From Flavobacteriales bacterium (GTDB lineage: Bacteria; Bacteroidota; Bacteroidia; Flavobacteriales; PHOS-HE28): a stretch of 15,199 nt of DNA. The stretch spans positions 1 through 15,199 of the forward strand of contig SSGN01000124.1 in assembly GCA_008016945.1 (NCBI GenBank). Direction: 5' to 3'. Of this stretch, positions 7,063-13,743 are shown one piece after another. Both the position numbers and the translations under genes were made by a program. The notes beneath the pieces are model-generated. The model was not told the origin of the DNA and ran no database searches. It saw only the letters and a list, made by a program, of their open reading frames with translations. Numbering within the stretch: position 1 is the first letter of the stretch; each line of letters starts with the position of its first letter.

Positions 7063-7866
7063 AGAAAGCTCTTGGGCTCGGCGGCTTGCCGCCTCGATGC
7101 CCTTTGCCAAGGCTTGGGCCAGACCTGAGCGTTCGAACTCCTTGAACGCCGCTTCGGTGGTACCTCCTTTGCTCATCACCGCCGTGATCAGATCGTCCGG
7201 TGTGCGGTCGGCATGTTCCATGAGGTGGTAGCTCCCCAGCATGGTCTGCTTCACCAGTGCGGTGGCCACGTGCGGTTGTAGTCCAAGAGCCACCCCTTGG
7301 TCGATCATCGTTCTCACGATATGGAAGAAGTATGCCGGGCCACTGCCGCTGAGCGCGGTCACCGGATCGAGGTGTGCCTCATGTTCCAGATGGACCGCGC
7401 GGCCGGTGCTGTTGAGCAACTGCTCCACCATCAAGGTCTGGCGCATGTTCAGCTCCGCTCCCGTAGCATAGGCGGTGATCCCCATGCCGATCTGCGCCGG
7501 AGCGTTCGGCATGGCACGGACCACGGTCCGGTGCTGCAGATCCGCCTGTAGCCGTGCTATGGTGATACCGGCCATGATCGAGAGCACCACCTGGCCGGGC
7601 CGCAGCAAAGGGGCAAGAGCGGGGGAAATGGAACCGAAGTCCTGGGGCTTCACCGCCACGATCACCAGATCACATGTGCTGATCGCCCCACCCATGGTGG
7701 TGGTGACTCTGCCGAGCGCTTCCAACTGGGAGCGGCGCCCTTCACTGCGGAGGACCAGGAGCAGCTCATCCTGTTGCACCAGGCCGTATTTCCGGAAACT
7801 GCGCGCATAGGCCTGGCCCATGTTGCCGCAGCCAACGATACAGATCTTCATGGACACGAAGTTCAT
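7054..7866 (-). CDS. proC: Pyrroline-5-carboxylate reductase
   Basis: Catalyses the last step of proline biosynthesis, NAD(P)H-dependent reduction of 1-pyrroline-5-carboxylate, in the cytoplasm. The N-terminal Rossmann motif is KICIVGCGNMG. VVRAMPNAPAQIG lies mid-protein, ALSGSGPAYFF in the dimerisation/substrate domain, and the C-terminal family signature includes LITAVMSKGGTTEAAF. Full length is 270 aa from the ATG at 7866, which has a GAGGG Shine-Dalgarno-like sequence six bases upstream. The ATG at 7851 (MKICIVG, 265 aa) fits the family N-terminus equally well and is the main alternative. The long open frame upstream overlaps sugE and is not coding. It is the last gene of the five-gene - strand array, 50 bp after sugE, with a hairpin in the gap. 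Confidence 0.95.
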   Translation of the reverse strand: MNFVSMKICIVGCGNMGQAYARSFRKYGLVQQDELLLVLRSEGRRSQLEALGRVTTTMGGAISTCDLVIVAVKPQDFGSISPALAPLLRPGQVVLSIMAGITIARLQADLQHRTVVRAMPNAPAQIGMGITAYATGAELNMRQTLMVEQLLNSTGRAVHLEHEAHLDPVTALSGSGPAYFFHIVRTMIDQGVALGLQPHVATALVKQTMLGSYHLMEHADRTPDDLITAVMSKGGTTEAAFKEFERSGLAQALAKGIEAASRRAQELSGA

Positions 7867-7877
7867 CGCGATCCCTC

Positions 7878-7896
7878 GACCGCCGCAGCTGCGGTC
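7878..7896 (-). repeat. Hairpin in the sugE-proC gap
   Basis: GACCGC (7878-7883) pairs with GCGGTC (7891-7896) around a 7-nt loop. The same segment contains the perfect palindrome CCGCAGCTGCGG (7883-7894). It fills much of the 50-bp space between sugE and the proC start. It could be a processing or attenuation site within the operon, or simply GC-rich chance pairing. Confidence 0.3.
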
Positions 7897-7916
7897 CGGA
7901 ACTCCACCAACCGTCC

Positions 7917-8243
7917 TTAGTGGGAAACGGCCTTCAGCCCAACGATGCTCGCGATCAAGGTGAACAGGAAAAAGAGGCGCCAGAATGCCACCGGTTCGCG
8001 GAAAAGGAAGATGCCCACGAGCACGGTGCCCACTGCGCCGATGCCTGTCCACACCGCATAAGCCGTCCCGATAGGGAGGTGCTGCGATACCTTGTAGAGC
8101 AGGTACATACTGATGGTGAGGCAAACGAAGAAGCCTGTCATCCACCAGACCGAAGCGCCCCCTGTGGTCTCACGGGCCTTGCCCAAACACGTGGCGAAAC
8201 CGACTTCGAACAGCCCGGCCACCACCAGCAACACCCAGTTCAT
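7917..8243 (-). CDS. sugE: SMR-family guanidinium exporter (Gdx/SugE type)
   Basis: A 108-residue small multidrug resistance protein of the inner membrane with four predicted helices (about 2-20, 30-50, 56-80, 86-104). The essential proton/substrate glutamate is Glu13 (VVAGLFEVGFA). The segment GTAYAVWTGIGAVG (59-72) and the C-terminal GLKAVSH follow the Gdx/SugE pattern rather than the EmrE one. Characterised Gdx proteins are dual-topology homodimers that exchange guanidinium for protons, and a single gene such as this fits that mode. The start is the ATG at 8243, 20 bp after the phosphodiester glycosidase stop; upstream in-frame sequence belongs to that gene. No guanidine riboswitch is visible and there would be little room for one. 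Confidence 0.92.
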   Translation of the reverse strand: MNWVLLVVAGLFEVGFATCLGKARETTGGASVWWMTGFFVCLTISMYLLYKVSQHLPIGTAYAVWTGIGAVGTVLVGIFLFREPVAFWRLFFLFTLIASIVGLKAVSH

Positions 8244-8252
8244 GGGGCCGAA

Positions 8253-8268
8253 GGTAGCAGGTGCTACC
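8253..8268 (-). repeat. Inverted repeat over a stop codon just upstream of sugE
   Basis: GGTAGCA (8253-8259), GG, TGCTACC (8262-8268) is a perfect 7-bp dyad; as RNA it is best drawn as a 6-bp stem with a 4-nt loop. It includes the TAG stop (8266-8264) of the phosphodiester glycosidase and ends 9 bases before the sugE ATG, so it could affect coupling or ribosome access to sugE. Confidence 0.4.
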
Positions 8269-8986
8269 AGCCTGCGGCCACAGCGATCAGTACCCCCAGG
8301 TCGCCATCCATGCCCTGGAGTCCTTCTTCCGGGATGAAGGCTTGGCTCACCGCTCCATCGAGGTAAAGCGCATTGGCGCAGCCGTGTGCTTCGAACCACG
8401 TGGCGAGCTCGTGGAAAGAGATCGGTCGTCGGGAGATGGCGAAGCCCGTGCGGCCATCGGCCCGCACGCCGACCCCATTGCGGATATGCAGATTGCGGGA
8501 GCCAGGGGTGAAGTGCCGGTTGATGACCCCGTTGGCGATCAACATCGGACCGCTTTGTGTGGCGTATCGCACGCCACGCATGTCCTTCATGGCTTCCGTG
8601 GTCTTCACGAAGGCCGTACCATCCTCCATCACGCCGAAGACACCGTTGGGCTGCATGTGGAAGTTCCCCGCTCCATCCGTGCGCCGATCCATCGGATGCA
8701 GGATCCTGCCATCCTCGATGTACAAGCCCACCGGGCCATGATCGGTGGTGAACATGCCTCCATTCATCCCGAAGATCATCTGTAGGGCTCGGTCATGAAG
8801 GTGGTCCTTCAACCGGCCGAGGTTCCCGAACCGTTCCCCACGCCCGTCCTTCCAATGCATGGTGATCGGCTCCCGCACCGGATCCACCACCCGAAAGGCG
8901 ATCAGTGGTGGTGTTCCGGTGGATGAGCACAAGATCCACAACGCCACACCTGCGAGGAACGTACGGATCTGGCCCATGGTATCCAT
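8264..8986 (-). CDS. Phosphodiester glycosidase (NAGPA/DUF2233-like), exported
   Basis: A 240-residue member of the phosphodiester glycosidase family, which includes the human uncovering enzyme NAGPA and bacterial DUF2233/YigE-type proteins. Members remove sugars attached through phosphodiester links. Key conserved positions are present: FGMNGGMF (73-79, Asn75), PVGLYIEDGRI (85-95), QSGPMLI (144-150), RNGVGV (169-174) and ALYLDGAVSQAF (206-217, Asp210). The N-terminus (QIRTFLAGVALWILCSS) is a short hydrophobic export signal. Cys20 could be lipidated, but the preceding residues are not a good lipobox. The ATG at 8986 was chosen because it shares one base with the stop of the upstream gene (TGATG), implying translational coupling; ATG 8977 is possible. 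The substrate is unknown; envelope glycan or teichoic-like phosphodiesters are speculative. Confidence 0.87.
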   Translation of the reverse strand: MDTMGQIRTFLAGVALWILCSSTGTPPLIAFRVVDPVREPITMHWKDGRGERFGNLGRLKDHLHDRALQMIFGMNGGMFTTDHGPVGLYIEDGRILHPMDRRTDGAGNFHMQPNGVFGVMEDGTAFVKTTEAMKDMRGVRYATQSGPMLIANGVINRHFTPGSRNLHIRNGVGVRADGRTGFAISRRPISFHELATWFEAHGCANALYLDGAVSQAFIPEEGLQGMDGDLGVLIAVAAGW

Positions 8987-10230
8987 CAGAACCCGATCTC
9001 TGCTCCCAATAGCATGCCCATCCCACGCACGCGCCGATCGAAGAATGCGGGGACTTGCGGAGTGGAGAGGGTCACCAGCACATGCCTGCCGAAGCGATGC
9101 TTCGCCCCCAGGCCGATCCGCGCACCACCAAAGCCCCCGTAGCTCAGGAACGTGGCAAGCAAGGTGCGCGTACCCAGCACTCGGCTCACCTGCAGCGTCG
9201 CATGTGGTGCATAGCCGGTCAGGTACCGGTGATCCAATGCCAGGCCGATGCGCCAATCTGCGCCGAACGGCATGTCGGCGTTCACATGGACCTGGAAGGG
9301 CGTGGGCCGGGTCACCTGACCATGCTGAAAGCGAAGGCCGAGCGTATCCAGCACGGCATCCTGGTCCACCAGCACCTTGTCCAGCGCAAAGAGGTTCTCC
9401 ACGTACCAACCTTCGAAGTTGACCAGGGTATCCTTACGAATGGCCACGGAGTTCGGGTTCCAGGCGATGAACCCGAGATCCTCCACGCCAACGGAGAGCC
9501 GGAGCGGCCAAGACCCCTCGAAAGCCCAAGCCCAGCGGCCAGAAAGCGCGGCGCCCAGACCATTCGTCCGACCAAAGCCTGTCTTCGCCGTATCGCTGGC
9601 GAGGTATTCACCCAAGACCGATGTGCGAAGCACACGGCCATCCGCCGCGGTGAACAACTCCGACGAGCGGACATCAAGCGCCGTGAAGGAACCGCCTTGA
9701 ACCAGTTCGACCCGAAGGTTGGAGCCGTTGCCATCGTGCACCACGCCTGCTCCGATGGTCCGGTAGCTCATCCGCTCGTACCCGGAAGGAGAGAGGCGAG
9801 CGCTTCGGCCAGCGAACAGCGCATTGCCGAAGAAGGTGAGCAGGTACTGGTCCTGGGTGAACGACAGGCCACTGAAGTCGCGATACGCGACCTGGACCAT
9901 GGGACGCCACTGCCCACGGGTCCCCCAGCATGCAGCGCCGGTCCATCGTAAGCCTCCTTCGAGGATATAGCCTGCCGTGTTCGCTTCGGCCTGCAGACCA
10001 TCCGCGACCTGTTGGCGCAACGACCGGCTGATCTCCCCGCCCTGATAAAGTGCCAATGGGAGTTCATTGGCCACGGTATTGGCATTGTAGTCGATGAGGC
10101 CGAACAGACCGACCGTGTTCTTGTACCCGGCATTCAGGTCTACCCGCGGATCGTGATGCAGAAGAAGACCCTGGGCCACCAAGGATGACCCCACCAGCCC
10201 CGATGCGAGGGAAAGTCCGAGGCGCATCAT
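8986..10230 (-). CDS. DUF5723-like outer-membrane beta-barrel protein
   Basis: A 414-residue exported protein with a signal peptide (MMRLGLSLASGLVGSSLVAQ, cut near VAQ|G). The rest is alternating strand-turn sequence rich in aromatics and glycine, and the chain ends in Phe (GAEIGF), as expected of a beta-barrel inserted by BAM. The SVGVEDLGFIAWNPNS segment (about 242-257) resembles the DLGFI.W stretch of DUF5723 family proteins, which are widespread in Bacteroidota and have no assigned function. The family call is from memory of that motif and is moderately certain. The first ATG (10230) overlaps the stop of the upstream lipoprotein by four bases (ATGA); a second ATG follows directly. The next gene starts on its stop codon. 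The pairing suggests an outer-membrane complex with the lipoprotein. Confidence 0.72.
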   Translation of the reverse strand: MMRLGLSLASGLVGSSLVAQGLLLHHDPRVDLNAGYKNTVGLFGLIDYNANTVANELPLALYQGGEISRSLRQQVADGLQAEANTAGYILEGGLRWTGAACWGTRGQWRPMVQVAYRDFSGLSFTQDQYLLTFFGNALFAGRSARLSPSGYERMSYRTIGAGVVHDGNGSNLRVELVQGGSFTALDVRSSELFTAADGRVLRTSVLGEYLASDTAKTGFGRTNGLGAALSGRWAWAFEGSWPLRLSVGVEDLGFIAWNPNSVAIRKDTLVNFEGWYVENLFALDKVLVDQDAVLDTLGLRFQHGQVTRPTPFQVHVNADMPFGADWRIGLALDHRYLTGYAPHATLQVSRVLGTRTLLATFLSYGGFGGARIGLGAKHRFGRHVLVTLSTPQVPAFFDRRVRGMGMLLGAEIGF

Positions 10231-11840
10231 TGCCCGTTCACCATATACGTTCCATCCACGGTGAACTGGAGGTCCATGGCATACCGGTCCAGGATCCGCA
10301 CATGCCCCAGTGCAGGGTCCGTATCGAAGACCACCCGGGTGCGTATGCGGTTCCCGTCATACAACAGCCCCACCTGCTCCTTGGACAATGGGGCATGCAC
10401 GGTGGAACTGGAAGGAACGTGGACCAGCCCATCAGCAGCCACCACGCCGGACCGAATGACCCCATCCACCGGGATCGAGCTCAGCACCTGACGATCCTGA
10501 TCCACGATATCGAGCACGATGGTCGCATCGAACGGGAACCCATTGGTGGCAAAGAGATGCAGCGTGCCTTGCACGATGGTCCGATGCGCCGCATCGCCAG
10601 GCAGGTCGGGCGCTTCCACACTTTCCAGGGTGAGCCCGGTAGCGATCACATTCAATGGGACCTCCAACTCAAGGCCCGCCCTTAGCTTGCTCTCGTAATA
10701 CAAGAAATCGTTGCCATTGCTCACATTCCCCAGCGGATTCAGACTGATGTCGAGGTCGTAGCGCACCTCATCGGGCATGCTCTCCACGAAGGCATCCACA
10801 TTGCTGTTGCTGTTGTCCAACACGTTCAGGTACAGGCTCGGAATGAAGCCGGTCCCGAGGTCCGTCGCCCGATTCAGATTGATTGGACCTTGGAGGATGG
10901 CATGCGTGAGATCCACCGTGGACCCGGTACGCGTGTTCGCTGCTTGAAAGGAATTGAGCCGCACCCTGAGATCCATGCCGATGCCATTCTCCACCCGCAG
11001 TCTCAGGGTCACCTGATCCAGGTCCAGCGACCCACCCACGAACGAGTCAAAGAGGTTCAGCCGGCTCCGTTGGTCGTTGTAGGTCAGTTCATTGGTACCG
11101 AAGTAGCCCTTGGCGAAACCGGGGACCAGATCGTGATAACTGGCCACCACGATGATACTGTCCTGATTGGTCACGCTAGCGCCGTTCCCATTGGGGTCCA
11201 GTTCGGCGGAGATATTGGTGGCCAGGGTGTTCACCAGGTCGTAGCTGGGACCGCGTAGATCCAGCCGCACACCGCTTAGGTCACGAAGCACGGTGGAGCT
11301 GCTCGGGGCGTTCGACGATCCGGCCTCTACCGACGCTGAGATGCTGCCTGTGCCATCGGGGAACTGGGCGGTCGGCAGGTCGAAGACCCCCAGGATCCGG
11401 CTGCCGATCTTGTTCCGCATATCCACACGCAGGGTACCCTCACGGATATCCAGGCGGGAAAGTTCCACCTGGGGAAGGTTGAAGCGGATCAGGTTGTTCT
11501 CACTGATCACCGGAAAGCCGGCGGGTAGCTCGAAGACATCGTTGGGCGGTAGGGGCAGGGCATAGGGGTAGCTGAAGCTGGTATCCGGCAGTTCCAGCAG
11601 GGTGTCGAGGTCTACCGCGAAGAGCTCGGAGGAGTAGACCAAGGTGACCGAACCATCGGCCGCCACACTTTGAAGGGAATCGGGGATCAGGTGGGCGATG
11701 GTAAGGCGCGAGGTGATCAATGGAGCCACCACGTCCACGTCCCACCGGGATGGATCGCTATCCCTTCTACACCCTGTGGTGGTGGAAAGAAAAACCACCG
11801 CCCAGAAGGCAACCGTTCGTATTGGTCGAACGTATTTCAT
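10227..11840 (-). CDS. Large predicted outer-membrane lipoprotein
   Basis: A 537-residue protein of no family that I recognise. The N-terminus, MKYVRPIRTVAFWAVVFLST, is followed by TTGC, so Cys24 is the likely lipidation site. Acidic residues soon after it (CRRDSDPS) would be compatible with surface or outer-membrane sorting, though this is not the classic export signal. The mature part is almost all predicted beta structure with amphipathic strands and Asn/Asp-rich turns and no enzyme motif, suggesting stacked beta-sandwich modules. It is the first gene of the five-gene array and is joined to the DUF5723-like barrel by a 4-bp ATGA overlap, so the two products are probably made in balanced amounts and may act together. 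A weak TATTTTG motif lies 8 bases before the ATG. Its role could be structural, adhesive or assembly-related. Confidence 0.82.
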   Translation of the reverse strand: MKYVRPIRTVAFWAVVFLSTTTGCRRDSDPSRWDVDVVAPLITSRLTIAHLIPDSLQSVAADGSVTLVYSSELFAVDLDTLLELPDTSFSYPYALPLPPNDVFELPAGFPVISENNLIRFNLPQVELSRLDIREGTLRVDMRNKIGSRILGVFDLPTAQFPDGTGSISASVEAGSSNAPSSSTVLRDLSGVRLDLRGPSYDLVNTLATNISAELDPNGNGASVTNQDSIIVVASYHDLVPGFAKGYFGTNELTYNDQRSRLNLFDSFVGGSLDLDQVTLRLRVENGIGMDLRVRLNSFQAANTRTGSTVDLTHAILQGPINLNRATDLGTGFIPSLYLNVLDNSNSNVDAFVESMPDEVRYDLDISLNPLGNVSNGNDFLYYESKLRAGLELEVPLNVIATGLTLESVEAPDLPGDAAHRTIVQGTLHLFATNGFPFDATIVLDIVDQDRQVLSSIPVDGVIRSGVVAADGLVHVPSSSTVHAPLSKEQVGLLYDGNRIRTRVVFDTDPALGHVRILDRYAMDLQFTVDGTYMVNGQ

Positions 11841-11923
11841 ACAGGGAGCAAAATACTGCCCAACGGAGGAATGTCAGGTTTCATCGAACGACGAATCGTA
11901 TTTTTCCCCCATCGACAGGCACC

Positions 11924-12367
11924 GTGCTACTAAGACGTCATATCATCGTTCCAGCGCTGCTTTCGGCCACGGTCATGTTCCTGATCTCCTGGCTTTGGCA
12001 TGGCGTGGCGCTCACCGATCTGGAGGAGCTGCGGATCCCGGTGGGGCTCTATCTCTGTCTCGCAGGGCTTGTCTATATCCTCCTCGGCTTCGCCATGACC
12101 TTCTGCATCCATACGGCCATCCTTCACGAATGGATCTCGCTGAAGCAGGCGTTCCCGTTCACCTCGATGCTCTTGGGTGCGGTGTTCGGTTTCTGCGTGT
12201 ATCTGGTCATCTTCGTCCTGGGCATGTCCTTCACGAAGGGAGGCATGATCCATGTGGTGGCCGACGTGATCTGGCAGATGGTGGAGCAGGGGATAGGCGG
12301 CCTGATGGTGAGCCTGGGCATCATCTGGGATATGCACAAGCGCTACCTCGAGTCGGAGCGCGCCTGA
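11924..12367 (+). CDS. Small four-helix membrane protein, hypothetical
   Basis: A 147-residue predicted inner-membrane protein starting at GTG 11924 (MLLRRHIIVPALLSATVMFL). Helices are likely at about 6-28, 41-63, 79-101 and 116-136, with a positively charged N-terminus and a charged tail (DMHKRYLESERA). Residues near the first loop (SWLWHGVALTDL) recall small membrane proteins of the DUF1761-like type, but I cannot assign the family. GTG is chosen because the first in-frame ATG (11975) would remove most of helix 1, and the frame upstream overlaps the divergent lipoprotein gene. It is divergent from that gene (83-bp gap) and its TGA stop abuts the rarA stop with no spacing. Function unknown. 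Confidence 0.72.
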   Translation: MLLRRHIIVPALLSATVMFLISWLWHGVALTDLEELRIPVGLYLCLAGLVYILLGFAMTFCIHTAILHEWISLKQAFPFTSMLLGAVFGFCVYLVIFVLGMSFTKGGMIHVVADVIWQMVEQGIGGLMVSLGIIWDMHKRYLESERA

Positions 12368-13657
12368 TCAGGCCCCTTCATACTTCCCGTTCCAAAGTCG
12401 CCTCAACATCGCGCGGTATTCCTGTTCCCGCGGATTGTCCCCCGGTTCGTAGAAGACGGTACCGGCCAACTTCTCAGGCATGAACTCCTGGGCGATGAAA
12501 TTCCCGACGCCATCGTGGCTGTACCGGTAATCCTTCCCGTAGTCGAGTTGTTTCATGAGCTTGGTGGGGGCGTTCCTCAGCGCCAGGGGAACAGGTAGGT
12601 CGCCATGGCTTCGCACGGCCTCCTGCGCGGCCCCGATGGCCTTGTAGCTGGCATTGCTCTTGGGTGAACACGCCAGGTAAACGGCGCACTGGCTCAGGAT
12701 GATCCGACCTTCCGGCCAGCCGATCATCTGCACGGCCTGCATGGTGGTAGTGGCCATCAGCAACGCGTTGGGGTTGGCATTGCCGATATCCTCGCTGGCC
12801 AGGATCACCATGCGGCGGGCGATGAACAGTGGGTCCTCGCCACCCTCCACCATCCGGGCCAACCAGTACACCGCCGCATTGGGGTCGCTTCCCCGCATGC
12901 TCTTGATGAAAGCGCTCACCACGTCGTAGTGCTGCTCCCCTTGCTTGTCGTACCGTGCAGCGTTGTTCTGCACCACCTCCTTCACCAAGGCATCATCGAT
13001 GGTGATCCGGTCGCTGCCTTGTCGGCCGGCCGACAGCACACAAAGTTCGAAGGTGTTCAGCAACCTTCGGGCATCACCACCACTGGCGCGCATCAGGGCA
13101 TCGGTCTCCTTCAAGTCGACCGGGTGGTCCTTCAGGACAGGGTCGGTGACCAAGGCGCGGTCGAGCAAGCTGCGTAAACGTTCCTCGTCCAGCGCCTTCA
13201 ATACGTACACCTGGCAGCGGGAGAGCAGGGCAGGGATCACTTCGAAGCTGGGGTTCTCGGTAGTGGCCCCGATCAAGGTGATGGTTCCCTTCTCCACCGC
13301 ACCCAACAGGCTGTCCTGCTGGGCTTTACTGAAGCGATGGATCTCGTCGATGAAAAGCACCGCACTCCGCGCGAACAACCCCGACCCTCCGGCCTGTTCG
13401 ATCACCTCTCGCACCTCCTTGACACCGCTGTTGATGGCGCTCAGAGCATAAAAGGGGCGTTTCAAGTCCTGCGCGATCAAGCGGGCCAGGGTGGTCTTGC
13501 CCACGCCAGGAGGCCCCCACAGGATCATGCTGGGGAGCATTCCACCGGCAAGGGCCTTCCGCAGCACCCCGCCCGGACCCACGAGGTGTTCCTGCCCGAC
13601 CACCTCCTCCAAGGTGCGGGGGCGCATGCGTTCGGCCAGGGGTTCGGTGTTCTCCAC
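12368..13657 (-). CDS. rarA: Replication-associated recombination protein A (AAA+ ATPase)
   Basis: A 429-residue RarA/MgsA/WRNIP1-type clamp-loader-like ATPase that acts at stalled replication forks and gapped DNA with SSB and the replisome. It opens with [20 protein letters not shown], followed by Walker [10 protein letters not shown] (48-56), Walker [10 protein letters not shown] (101-109), the sensor-1 region LIGATTENP (128-136) and the arginine-finger region LLSRCQ (145-150). The C-terminal tetramerisation half contains [19 protein letters not shown] and [13 protein letters not shown] 13657 is chosen: it keeps the conserved PLAERMRP opening, gives the usual family length and lies downstream of the terminator of the preceding gene. 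The TTG at 13747 would place that hairpin inside the coding region. A TACCTTCG sequence 11 bases before the GTG is one base from the -7 consensus. Confidence 0.95.
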   Translation of the reverse strand: MENTEPLAERMRPRTLEEVVGQEHLVGPGGVLRKALAGGMLPSMILWGPPGVGKTTLARLIAQDLKRPFYALSAINSGVKEVREVIEQAGGSGLFARSAVLFIDEIHRFSKAQQDSLLGAVEKGTITLIGATTENPSFEVIPALLSRCQVYVLKALDEERLRSLLDRALVTDPVLKDHPVDLKETDALMRASGGDARRLLNTFELCVLSAGRQGSDRITIDDALVKEVVQNNAARYDKQGEQHYDVVSAFIKSMRGSDPNAAVYWLARMVEGGEDPLFIARRMVILASEDIGNANPNALLMATTTMQAVQMIGWPEGRIILSQCAVYLACSPKSNASYKAIGAAQEAVRSHGDLPVPLALRNAPTKLMKQLDYGKDYRYSHDGVGNFIAQEFMPEKLAGTVFYEPGDNPREQEYRAMLRRLWNGKYEGA

Positions 13658-13692
13658 GGATCGGACCGCGAAGGTACCATCGCAACAACGCA

Positions 13693-13720
13693 GAAGCCCC
13701 CGCCGACTGGCGAGGGCTTC
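13693..13720 (-). terminator. Hairpin terminator of the T9SS repeat-protein gene
   Basis: GAAGCCC (13693-13699) pairs with GGGCTTC (13714-13720). After one C/A mismatch the stem continues with CGCC/GGCG closing a GACT loop. It begins 23 bases beyond the stop of the repeat-protein gene on the - strand and is followed by a T-containing tract (TGCGTTGTTGCG). This is the strongest terminator-like structure in the window. Confidence 0.72.
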
Positions 13721-13743
13721 CGCATGCCTTGTGGACAGGCCGA

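Noticed and set aside
8244..8275. Mini-ykkC (guanidine-II) riboswitch upstream of sugE
   Set aside because: Only one small hairpin is present and its loop is ACCT, not the ACGR tetraloops of the paired guanidine-II hairpins.
8987..9409. Longer start for the phosphodiester glycosidase
   Set aside because: The extra frame lies wholly inside the DUF5723-like gene, whereas the TGATG junction gives a coupled start at 8986.
11698..12483. Alternative + strand frame of 261 codons over the membrane-protein gene
   Set aside because: The overlapping frame 11924-12367 encodes four clean hydrophobic helices, while this one gives Arg/Pro/His-rich sequence and runs into rarA.
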